Of a stretch of DNA of 64,000 nt, positions 33,801 through 44,254 are shown piece by piece. Numbering within the stretch: the stretch's first letter is position 1; the number at the start of each line of letters is the position of its first letter. The notes under the pieces were generated by a model. It made no database searches and was not told where the DNA came from. It saw only the letters and a program-made list of their open reading frames with translations. Source of the stretch: Closterium sp. NIES-65 (Eukaryota; Streptophyta; Zygnematophyceae; Desmidiales; Closteriaceae); NCBI GenBank assembly GCA_948144175.1, contig CANXME010002317.1, forward strand, positions 1,984,001 to 2,048,000, given 5' to 3'. The position numbers and the translations under genes were made by a program.

Positions 33801-35944
33801 CACTTGAAGCGGTGAGAAGCGGTGGCCTCTACCGGGCTGCGACCCCTTGGGCTTTTAAGTCGACTCAATAATGAAGCGTCCATTACCTGGTTGATAATGG
33901 TGAGCACTTGAAGCGGTGAGAAGCGGTGGCATCGATTACCTGGCTGATAATGGAGAGCACTTGAAGCGGTGAGAAGCGGTGGCCTCTACCAGGCTGCGAC
34001 CCCTTGGGCTTTTAAGTCGACTCAATAATGAAGCGTCCATTACCTGGTTGATAATGGTGAGCACTTGAAGCGGTGAGAAGCGGTGGCATCCATTACCTGG
34101 CTGATAATGGAGAGCACTTGAAGTGGTGAGAAGCGGTGGCCTCTAACGGGCTGCGACCCCTTGGGCTGAGCCATCCACCCGACATGGTCTTGAATGGTGC
34201 CGTCCCTGTAGACTGGGAAGACGAGATATGCCTCCTTGGTGCCCTGCTGCTGCTGCAATGGGGTTAGGGCAACAAGAGGGATTGGGAGAAGTGGTCCGAA
34301 GTGGTGAGAAGCGGTGGCCTCTACAAGAGGAAAGTTGCGACCCCTTGGGCTGAGCCATCCACCCGACATGGTCGTGAGTGGTGCCGTCCCGGTAGACTGG
34401 GAAGACGAGATATGCCTCCTTGGTGCCCTGCTGCTGCATGCGGTTAAAACGACAAGTGGGATGGTGAGAAGCGGTGAGAACCGGTGTTAAGTGGTGGCCT
34501 CTACCAGATGAGGGCTGTGACCCCTTGGGCTGAGCCATCCACCCGACATGGTCGTGAATGGTGCCGTCCCGGTAGACTGGGAAGACCAGGTACGCCTCCT
34601 TGGTGCCCTGCTGCTGCTGCAGGATTGAAGGGAGTGGAATAGTTAGGGACGGGGGGTGTGGGGGGTGGGAGGGAGAGAAAGAGAGGATAGAAAGTGGGGA
34701 GGCAGGAAAGGAAAAGGAGGTCAATCAGGTTGGGGAATCACGCTAGAGAGTTAACGTGGTAAGGCAGAGAGGTAAAGGAACCCAGGAATTACCTTGGATG
34801 ACACTATGGCGTGTTCCACTAAATGAAGCACGCTGGGAAACGAAATTGGGAGTTGACATGGCAAATCAGGAAGGGAGAGGAAATCAGGAGTTACCTTGGA
34901 TGAAACTATAGCATGCTCCACTAAAGGGAGCAAGCTGGGGTGATCTAGTTTTGATGCGACGTCGATTTCGGCCTTCACCAGCAGCAGCTGCTCCTTGGTC
35001 TGTATCAGAAACTTCTTTAACGCGTATGTGTTGTCAGCTGGAGGAGAGAGGGGGATAGAGAAAATAAGCACAGCAACTATTCTGTCCGTATCATAACTTA
35101 TATAACGCGTATGTTTTGTGAGGTGGACGAAGGATGGAGTGGGGGACACAAAGGGAGACAAGATTGTGGGAAATGAAGGTGGGAAGGTGGAGCATGTAAA
35201 AGGTTTATAGCGAGGATAAGCCTCGTTAAGTGCAAAATTAGTTACAGGGGTCTTACGAGAGACGTATTTCCGTTTCGGTTTGGCTGGAACAGCTGGATTG
35301 ACGTCCGTATCATCCGCTGATCCTGCATTTTCCTCTGACTTTCGGGGTTCTGCAGCCTTGTCATCACCGCTAGTCTCCACGTCAGCAGCTGGATCCGACA
35401 ATGCATCTGCACCATCGACGGCGCTGCTGCGGCTGCTACCGGTTTCGCGAACTAGGTAAACGAAAGCGTAACCACCTTCGCCCAGGTTCTGCACGATGCG
35501 GAACCGTCGCCCGTTGACCTTCACCTCCTCGCCACTACTCACAGCATCATAAATCGCCGCCAAACCAGACCACGTGCAACCCATTAGGTCTTTAATATCC
35601 TTTAATTCCCTAATATCCTTAAAATCTTTCACGTTGCTGCTGTTCCGGGCAGCCCCGTGACGAAAAGTTTCGACCAGGTGATCGACGTTTTGAGTCACTT
35701 GTTTCACGCGTTCGCTTTCAAAAACGTTATCGACAAGCTTCTCTACGTTCTGTTTCACGCCTTGGCTACCTGCGAACACGCTCTCGTACAAACGGGACAG
35801 GCCCTCGCCCACACCGTGAGCCTGGGTCGGAGGCTCCACAGAACCACCCTGGACCCCTCTAGAACCGCTGTGGACCCCTTCAGATTCGCCTTGACCCCTG
35901 GCGAACACACTGTCGTACCAACGGGAGAGTCCTTGAGAGTTCAT
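30421..35944 (-). CDS. STK16/AtPK3-like serine/threonine protein kinase (NAK family), 6 coding exons
   Basis: My model has exons 35944-35257, 35037-34895, about 34252-34097, 33054-32518, 31706-31582 and 30760-30421, all GT/AG with matching phases, 662 residues. Visible signatures are MGCTWSGL (residue 121), a glycine loop LGEGGYAFVYLV, the kinase lysine in YALKKFLIQ, catalytic loop AHNDVKPGN (HND in place of HRD, also in the plant AtPK3 sequence as I recall it), MDFGSTTPAR, RAPEFWDCPSEMEIDERSDVWSLGCTLY, and GESGGSLQLAV near the end. Plant relatives begin at the MGC site (N-terminal Gly/Cys typical of lipidation), giving 542 residues; the 120 upstream codons are open and contain two LSRxYxSVFA motifs. 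A Gly/Ala-rich insert of about 100 residues separates the catalytic loop from DFG. The introns carry many exon copies. Confidence 0.85.
30805..30839. repeat. Homopolymer of 35 G (35 C in the kinase transcript)
   Basis: An unbroken G run followed by further GGGGG blocks to about 30860. It lies in the last intron of the kinase gene between the real exon 6 (30760) and its echo (about 30885-30985). Confidence 0.95.
30885..31550 (-). repeat. Echoes of kinase exons 5 and 6
   Basis: About 30985-30885 repeats the start of exon 6, with acceptor CCTCAG|GTATGGGCAG. About 31550-31425 repeats exon 5 with changes but keeps the ACCAT|GTGAGT donor. About 31370-31310 and 31255-31200 repeat only its 3' end. 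The real exons are 30760-30421 and 31706-31582. Confidence 0.85.
31960..32460 (-). repeat. Three echoes of the kinase DFG segment
   Basis: The end of exon 4 (encoding MDFGSTTPARRHITSRNQAL, real copy ending at 32518) recurs at about 32455-32375, 32335-32255 and 32065-31965, each ending in a usable-looking G|GTRxGT-type donor. One copy reads DFGFTTPAR. Short GAGAGGTAGT repeats (32105-32235) separate two of them. Confidence 0.85.
33100..33310 (-). repeat. Two echoes of the kinase catalytic-loop segment
   Basis: About 33310-33230 and 33185-33105 repeat the start of exon 4 (real copy from 33054). The farther copy has acceptor TTCTTCCCAG and encodes HNDVKPGSVLIA in frame; the nearer copy has lost the frame in its early part. 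Confidence 0.8.
33510..33735. repeat. 28-bp tandem repeat, 8 units
   Basis: The unit AACGTAGCAAGACGATGAAG plus CATGCGTA repeats with few changes. It lies in kinase intron 3 and matches no exon. Confidence 0.9.
33780..34620 (-). repeat. Echoes of kinase exon 3
   Basis: The exon 3 stretch encoding GTKEAYLVFPVYRDGT is present three times (starting near 34615, 34437 and 34252). Only the copy at 34252-34097 runs through to the 3' end and GTAATGG donor. Further copies of the 3' end alone (peptide VLTIINQ, then a donor) lie at about 33782-33850, 33880-33925, 33940-34010 and 34040-34085. An echo of the exon 2 end is at about 34785-34850. Confidence 0.85.
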
Positions 35945-36678
35945 GTGACGAGGCTCATGCTCGCCGCGAAGATCGGAAAAATGATGGCGATTTTGTTGTT
36001 CTGGCGGACCCTAAAATGGAGCTTGAAGCCAAGACGCTAAGGCTAGTACCAGATATGCTACATGAGGTAATAAGCTATTGCAGCAGAGTCAACGGTCACT
36101 AAGGCCGCAGTCTGAAGTTTGCCCACCATCCGAAGTCTTCCCACGCGGCTCGAAATGCTGGTTTTGCAATTTATTCACATTTCAATGTTTGCCCACGCGG
36201 CTCGACTTCAGGCCAACCGGCCATGGTCGCATTTCTCTGCCTGCACGTCAATGTGCGACTTCATCGATTGGTGGTTTGGGGGGTTGTGCTTTCGGAGAGT
36301 CTGGTTACGTACTACATGCTGTTTGAAAGTCTTGACTTGCGCGACCTTGAGGCATGGCCGTTAGGTAATTGCCTGACGATATTTATCGCACCTTCTTCGT
36401 GCGTTTTTAAGAGAAGATTTTATTGGCGGCGAAAACGATTCGGTTGGACACCTGTCATGCGATCCGGGCGACCTCTGTCGCCCGCCAAAAGCAGGTTTGG
36501 TGGCCAAAGTGGGGCCCTGCCCCACCCGGACACCATCAGCCCCGGTGGGCAGACTTCATGGTGGACAAACTTGAGAATGCGGTCTAAAGCAAGTCTGGCT
36601 GTTGTGAGGAATGCTGCGAGTCTCGAGGGGACTAGATCCTCCAGGGACCAATCTCCCGAACGAATGTCATGTGGTTTT
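35945..36678. other. Upstream region of the kinase gene; no other gene seen
   Basis: Single-copy sequence between the kinase start and the Harbinger/Gypsy B complex, presumably holding the kinase promoter and 5'UTR. Two plus-strand frames here have no recognisable domain. Confidence 0.35.
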
Positions 36679-36833
36679 GTTACAGAGATCCAACGGCAGC
36701 GAATAACCTAAGGACGAGGACACTCGCATCGAGTTCGGCAATCGATCGTGCAAAATCGATCTACTACCGCACTGAAAACCTGCAAAACGTTTCTTAAATA
36801 AATAAATCGTAAAAAACCGAACCTACGGAAGGA
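36679..36833 (+). repeat. 155-bp direct duplication flanking Gypsy B (left copy)
   Basis: GTTACAGAGATCCAACGG to TACGGAAGGA, repeated at 42329-42483 with two differences. It contains host flank (36679-36708), the TAA duplication and the left end of the Harbinger element. Confidence 0.9.
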
Positions 36834-39800
36834 ATTTTCTCGGCATTCCTTACGGAGCCGACTACATCGCGTACAGCAACAGCCGATTGTTCGCCCGTTA
36901 CTGCTAACGGAACTTCGCCGACTTCGCGCGCACTGTTTTACTAAACCTCGCACTGCTGGCATGGCCGTATCGGCCTACGCTTCGGGACTAGCCCGAGCCT
37001 CGCTCCAGCGTAGCACTAGCAAGCTCGCACGCACCGCGTTACCGTTTTGCATGTTTCGCGTATAAATGTTCGCTCATACCTTCGCTCACATTTTGTACTC
37101 GTTTGACACCTTAGTGCAACTCTCGCTACCTCGATTCATTGCACCCGTAACACTTGGTTATCAGAGCCCCTTTCTTTCGGACCGCGCATCTCCGCACACC
37201 AGGAAATCAACTTTTGATTTTTCACTCGAAGGGACTCACGCACCTTAGCCCCTAGGAGCCGCTGTCCTCGCGTTCTCTCGTAAACGCGTGCAGCCACGAC
37301 CGCGCCTAGACTAAGACGAGCCGACGCCCTTCGTCATGGCCGAAAACATCGACGTCACCACTCTCACGCAGGAGCGTTTGAACGATCTGCTGCGACAACT
37401 GCACGAAAGCTCCGAGGAAATCGCGGCATTGACGGCAGAACGCTCATCACTGCAAAATGACCTCCTGAGAGCACAATCTCAAGCACCTGGCACTCCGATT
37501 CAACCCGCACCCTCAACATCACAACACGGGAGTGTGGGGCAACCCGCGAGCGCGGCCAGTGATGGCGTCGTCCGCCCCGACGGAGACGACGACCACGGCA
37601 CGACACACCCCAGAGCGACGCCTGCGGCCCCAAGTCAGCCTCGCGTCACGATTTCGGCACCAACCCACGATTCGGGACTGCCGTCACCGATGCCGCTGAA
37701 GCCGCAGCGTCCGCCATGCTTTGACCCGAGTCAACGGGGTGGTCCTACCGTTCAGGCGTGGTTATTCACAATGAATGTTTTCTTCGACGCCAACTACGTC
37801 TCGGAGGACTCGGCGAAGATTCGATACGCCGTGTCGTTGCTGCGAGGACCCGCCATGGACTGGTGGCGCGTCATCGTCACGAAGCCGACCGACTACGCGA
37901 CACTACCGACACGGGAAGGACAAACCGGACCCTGGGCGCCGTCGTATTTCGTGGAGGTGCCCCAATATCGCACGTGGGACGCGTGGTGCGCAGGTCTGCG
38001 CGCTCGATTTGAGCCAATCGCGGCCTCGATCTCGGCGCGACAGAAGCTCCGCACTTGGCGCCAACTCGGTTCCGTCCAGGATTACACGAGCGGATTTCTG
38101 GCGCTATGCGAGCAGGTGGGCTACATGCATGAGAGCGAACGCATCGACCGCTACATCGGCGGCCTGAAGCAGGACATCGCTCAGGAAATCCAGCTTCGCG
38201 GCGTCACTGAGTTTCAGGAAATTCTCGCTATGGCGGAGAAGCTCGACTTCTTTCGCCGACCGAGACCGGGGTCCTACGGAAACAACAACTGGGGACATCG
38301 GCCTCGTGGGACGAACGAGAGCGCCACGATACGCGCCGTCGCCGCAAATGCCGCTGCCGCACCGTTCAAAGGGCGCTGCTTTGCGTGCAATCGGCCGGGA
38401 CATCGCAAGAGCGAATGCCCGGAAAACGCTAAGGGAAAGGGGGAAGCTGAGCAGCAGACACAGACCAAGCAGCAGGGAAACGCTGGAAGTCAGTAGCAGA
38501 CGGGCCCTCTACTGACAGGTCACGCCGCTCGCCCGACCCAACCGACCCTCACCGAGTGATTGTGCCGGTTCACGCAATCGACCACACCCGGCCGAATAAG
38601 GAGGGTACCACGGTAGATAGCCCTATACTGCTCAGTGGGAAAATTGGGACGGACTTAGTTAAAATCTTCGTAGATGGGGGAGCCAGCCACAGCCTCATTA
38701 ACACTGCTACAGCACGCAAACTGCGACTGCCACTGGACCGATGCTTACCTGAGATCGATGCACGACTGGTAGACTGGCACGCCGCTGGCAATACGGGAAC
38801 GCGTAGACCGAGTTCGGATTCGATGCGGGGGTAACTTCACGTTTAGTCGGGAAATGCTCGCAACGACCCTCGACGGAACCGACATTTTACTCGGGCGTGA
38901 TTGGCTGCGACGACACAATCCGCGAATTCACTGGACGACAGGTGACTGCACCGTGCGAGTAAACGGTAACAACATCGCCTTACCTCGCTGGGGCTCGCTT
39001 GAGTCTTCGTCGGTGCGTGTCAACGCGATCACGATGAAACGCGCTGTTGCGGCCGGAGCCGACGTGTACGCGGTTGACATTCGGGAAGCCGAGGCAGCAG
39101 ACAAGGGGGGCGATTTACAGAAACTGCTGACCGACGTACCGAGTGACCTGGCGGCACTGTTAAAACAGTACAGTAACATTTTCCCGGATGACTTACCGAC
39201 GGGACTGCCACCTCAGCGACCGCACGATCACAGGATAGAATTGGAACCGGGGGCACAGCCAACAGTACAGCGACAGTTCCGACTGACCCAACCCGAACTA
39301 GACGAACTAAGGAAGCAGCTCGATTACCTGCTCGAAAAGGAATTCATTCGCCCTAGTTCGTCGCCCTTCGCCGCACCAATACTGTTCACACCGAAAAAGG
39401 ACGGGGGGTTTCGCATGTGTATCGACTACAGGGCACTAAACAGGGCTACCATCAAATCCCGTTACCCCATCCCACGAGCCGACGAACTGATCGACCAACT
39501 GCGCACAGCCCGGGTTTTCTCGAAAATCGACCTCCGAGGAGGCTACCACCAAATCCGCGTCAACCCACCCGACTGCCCTAAAACCGCATTCCAAACACGC
39601 TACGGATCCTTCGAATACACCGTCATAGCCATTCGGACTGACCAACGCCCCCGCCACTTTCCAAATGACCATGAACGAAGCATTCCGCCCGCTTTTAGAT
39701 AAGTGCGTCATCGTTTATCTGGACGACATACTGATTTACAGCCCTGACAGAGCACAGCACTTACAGGACATCGAAGCAGTTTTTAAAATCCTGAGTGAGA

Positions 39801-42328
39801 ACCGCCTACTGACCAAAGCATCTAAGTGTGAGTTTTTACAGGACCGCCTGGAGTTTTTGGGACATGTTATTTCAGCTGTAGGAGTGGAAATAGACCCGAA
39901 GAAAATTGCGACGATTCAGGCTTGGCACGCGCCGACCAACTTGACCGAGTTGCAGAGTTTCCTGGGGTTCGTCAACTACGTGCGCCGGTTCGTCCCCGAC
40001 ATGGCGAAGCTGACTGCCCCGTTGACTGACCTGCTGAGGAAGGGGGTTGAGTACACGTGGGGGGAGAAAGAGCAAGCTGCCTTCTCGGCCCTCAAAAATA
40101 TTTTGTGCTCCCCGCCCGTCCTTCACATTGCCGATCCCCACCGTCCGTTCGAGCTCGTCACCGACGCAAGCGACATCGCTGTGGGAGCAGTACTGTTGCA
40201 GGATTTCGGGAACGGCCTCCAGCCAATCGCATACGAGTCCCGCAAGTTACACCCGCCCGAACGTAACTACCCGATACACGACCGCGAGATGCTAGCGATC
40301 GTGCACGCGTTCAAAGTTTGGCGATGTTACCTGACTGGCGCCGACGTGACAGTACGGACAGACCACCGCTCGCTACAGTATCTTCGCGCCCAACCGAATC
40401 TCAACCCACGACAGATTCGCTGGTTGGACTATCTCGAGTCCAATTTTCACTACACCGTTACGTACAAAAAGGGTGCATCCAACATCGCCGACGCTCTCAC
40501 CCGCCCCACCGCCCAACTCCATGCCATCCTACTCGCCCAGACCAACCCGCTTTTAACTGGCCTATTCACCCACGGATATCGCACCGACCCATTTTTCACG
40601 ACCGGAAATTCACAGCAACTAGCAGAAGCAAAAGGAGTCTATTACGTAAAAGCAGGCACCAACCGCATTTGGGTACCCGCGTATTCACTACTAAGGGAGC
40701 TGCTACTACAGGAGGCACACGACGGGATTACCTCGGGACATTTCGGGGTAGAAAAAACGCGACAGCAACTGCAGCGGTACTATTACTGGCCGGAGCTGTT
40801 GACCGACGTACAGCAGCACGCGGGCTCGTGCCCGACGTGTCAGGTGATGGAAGCGGAAGGCGGGTCAATTGCAGCCGATCCCACCGCCCGAACGCGCCTG
40901 GCAGCAAGTAACCATGGACTTCGTCACAGGGTTACCTTCGAACCCTGGGGGTAACGACGCGGTGATGGTCGTCGTGGATAGGCTGACGAAGATGGCACAC
41001 TTCGCTGCGTGCAAAAAGTCGATCTCAGTCGAGGAGACCGCTCGCCTGTTCATCGCAGCCGTTGTTCGCCTGCACGGGATACCAGCAGCAATTATCAGCG
41101 ACAGGGACACGAAATTTACCAGCAATTTCTGGAAGAACCTCTGGGAGCAGTTCGGGACCAGGCTACAGTTCAGTTTGTCGTACCACCCCGAGACCGACGG
41201 CCAAACGGAGCGGACGAATCAGACGATGGAGCAGTTGATTCGTGCCACGTGCGACGACCCCACGACCTGGGAGCAGCAGCTGCCGCTGATCGAGTTCGCG
41301 TACAACAACGCCACATCAGCCACGACGCAGCAGTCCCCGTTCTACCTGAACTATGGGCAGAACCCCACAGTGCCCATGACGCCGAGTCCGGACAACCCAA
41401 CGCCACGCGCACAACAATTCGCCGAAATCCTGCAAGCTGCCCCCAGAGCCGCCGAAGCAATAAAAAAGGCCAACGTCATCGCTAAGCGCAACGCTGATCG
41501 CCACCGCCGCCGCATCACGTATCAATCTGGAGATTACGTGCTACTCGACACGCAAAATCTGCGACTGCCCGACGTACCAAAATTACGACCACGCTACTGT
41601 GGACCATTCCAAATCAGTCACATGATCACACCCGTCACCGCACACCTACTGTTGCCAACCGACTGGTACATCAGCCCTTCGTTCGACGTCAGCCTACTTC
41701 GCCCATACATCCCGACCACAAGTCAACTGCCGCGTCACCGGCCACAATCAATGACTCGCCCTGCATCAGAGCCGATCATCGAGCCCGAAAAAATTCTGAG
41801 CCATCGGATCCGCCACCCTACGGGAATCAGGAGGATTGAATTCCTCGTTCGCTGGAAAGACCGCACGCCAACTGAAGATAGCTGGGTGCCCCTGAGCAAC
41901 ATCGAAAATCACCCTGCCCTGCAAGTGTAGCTGAGGAGCCGGGGATTCCGCGATATACACGCACTCGCGTAGCGGAGGGGGCTTCTTGAGGGGGGGGGTA
42001 GTGTAAGGAATTTTCTCGGCATTCCTTACGGAGCCGACTACATCGCGTACAGCAACAGCCGATTGTTCGCCCGTTACTGCTAACGGAACTTCGCCGACTT
42101 CGCGCGCACTGTTTTACCAAACCTCGCACTGCTGGCATGGCCGTATCGGCCTACGCTTCGAGACTAGCCCGAGCCTCGCTCCAGCGTAGCACTAGCAAGC
42201 TCGCACGCACCGCGTTACCGTTTTGCATGTTTCGCGTATAAATGTTCGCTCATACCTTCGCTCACATTTTGTACTCGTTTGACACCTTAGTGCAACTCTC
42301 GCTACCTCGATTCATTGCACCCGTAACA
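36829..42328 (+). mobile_element. Gypsy (Ty3) chromovirus B
   Basis: LTRs are 36829-37152 and 42002-42328 (about two differences, so young); the left LTR lacks the outermost few bases. A tRNA-iMet-like site (TGGTTATCAGAGC) begins at 37155 and a long G-rich purine tract precedes 42002. Gag is 37336-38496, with PMPLKPQRPPCFDPSQRGG and zinc knuckle CFACNRPGHRKSEC. Pol has protease (DGGASHSLINTATARK), reverse transcriptase (MCIDYRALNR, IVYLDDILIYS), RNase H, integrase (HHCC-type region, MVVVDRLTKMAHF, SDRDTKFTSNFW, YHPETDGQTERTNQ) and a chromodomain (RRIEFLVRWKDRTPTEDSW, about 41835). It looks nearly complete with about three breaks. It is the same family as the solo LTR at 12153-30029 and a relative of Gypsy A. 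Confidence 0.9.
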
Positions 42329-42483
42329 GTTACAGAGATCCAACGGCAGCGAATAACCTAAGGACGAGGACACTCGCATCGAGTTCGGCAATCGATCGTG
42401 CAAAATCGATCTACTACCGCACTGAAAACCTGCAAAACGTTTCTGAAATAAATAAATCGTCAAAAACCGAACCTACGGAAGGA
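42329..42483 (+). repeat. 155-bp direct duplication flanking Gypsy B (right copy)
   Basis: Starts immediately after the 3' LTR of Gypsy B and continues into the rest of the Harbinger left end. Same sequence as 36679-36833 apart from two bases. Confidence 0.9.
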
Positions 42484-43701
42484 TCAATCGCCAAAATCGA
42501 CGCGAGTGCCCGCGTCCTAAGGGCGTGTACACTAGAACGCAATTTCATATATTTAGATCACTGTTTTCGAACTGTTCTCGAAGTCATAATGCGAACTCTC
42601 GATAATCGAACTTCTGATTCAGGGTCGACGTCGTAGCGGAAGCTCCATTTGGAGGAGCAACGCGTCAATGTTGCACACTTCAGTTTCCGAACTTGACGCG
42701 GCGCGCTTAATTTCGGTACAGTAGCGATTTCGTCGCCAACAATGTGATTAGCTGAAAGATTTGCAAAATCGCCGCCCAACCAAATGTCCGAAAATTCACC
42801 CGTCACCAACACAACTACAAAATCACACCACCAATACTGAGCTTCAGAATCACCAGACCCTCCAACCCTCGTCATGGATCGTCGCCAGCTCTTGTAGTTG
42901 CTCTCAATGATGTATCAGGGATACATCATGCCGTTGGTGACTGCTCTTCCAACTACAATCAGCGAGATGGTCCTTGCCGTCACAATCACCGGTTCACGCA
43001 TGTTCGTTCGTGGCGATCGCCTCGATTCAAGATGGCGCTGGATCAATCTGTTGCAACGCCTACCAGCAGGGCGCTTCTTCAACTACTTGCGCGTCGACAA
43101 ACCTGTTTTCCAGTATCTCGTCAGACAGTTTGAGGAGAGTGGGTTTGGCAAGCCAGATAATCCTATACATAATTTGGTGTCCGTTGCTCTTGCACTCACT
43201 GGACTGGCCCTTGGTTGGGGTATCGTGAGCTAGGACTGCATTTCGGATTCAGCCATACTAACGCTAAGAAGGTGTTCGACATCTTTATCACTTTCGTGAA
43301 CACTTGGCTTGTGCCCGAGTGGTTGCAATGGCTGACAGCACGCGGATTTCGGTACATGGAAGCCCACTTCCGTGAACAAGGCGGGATCCCAGGAATAGTC
43401 GGGGCCATCGACGGGACGTACATCCGCACTCGAGGGTGGGGTGAGAATCGCGAAGTTTTCCGGAACCGTAAAGGCTTCTTCTCCATCATTCTTCAGATTA
43501 TTTGTGATTATGCCGGCATTATTTGGGATTTCTACGCCGGGTGGCCCGGTTCTGTCAACGATGCACGCGTTTTCAATAACAACCCAGCAAATGCACGCAT
43601 TCAAGCATGTGACATAGGTGACTACGCGATAGTGGGGGACGCTGCTTACGGACTAAGGCCCTACACCTACCTACCGCACCGCGCTACTCACGGGCGCTCA
43701 C

Positions 43702-44254
43702 TGTTGTAGAGGACTCTCCTCTACTTTGCAGGAACAGGGAATTGTTCTAAGCAGTAGAGCACTCTGCTAGCTTTCCAACGAGCCGTAGATCACCTCGTTC
43801 GCCTAAGTATCGAGCGAGATATCGCCGTTTATGTGCTAGGTAGTGCTCTTAGAAGCAAGGATAGACCTCTCTAGAATTTTGGTTCGAATGTACCTTGTAT
43901 AAAGAACTCTGAGTTTCACTATAAAACATGCATACAAGGCAAGTCGATTTATAGCAAATGCATTACATCGAACCGCACATGTAACATCGCATCGCTACAC
44001 TCGCGTCGCGAATGCGCCGCGTGTAACATTTCGGTTGGGGTGAAATTCGGCCACTGAATTTCACACCGAACACACCGAATTCGCCTTGCACTTGAAGGTT
44101 GGAATGTGGTGCCGCCACGTGGCACCGAATTGTGAGTCTTCCGAAGTCAATCGGTGCAACCCCACCGATCCCTAGTCAAAGGGATCGAAGGCACCGAAGT
44201 GCCCTCGGTGGGTTGGGGGCATACAACCGCCCCACCACTGAACTCCCTCCAACA
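43702..44254 (-). repeat. 3' LTR of the Copia in the Harbinger element
   Basis: TGTTGTAGAGG...CTCCAACA, 553 bp, paired with 46948-47500. Confidence 0.9.
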
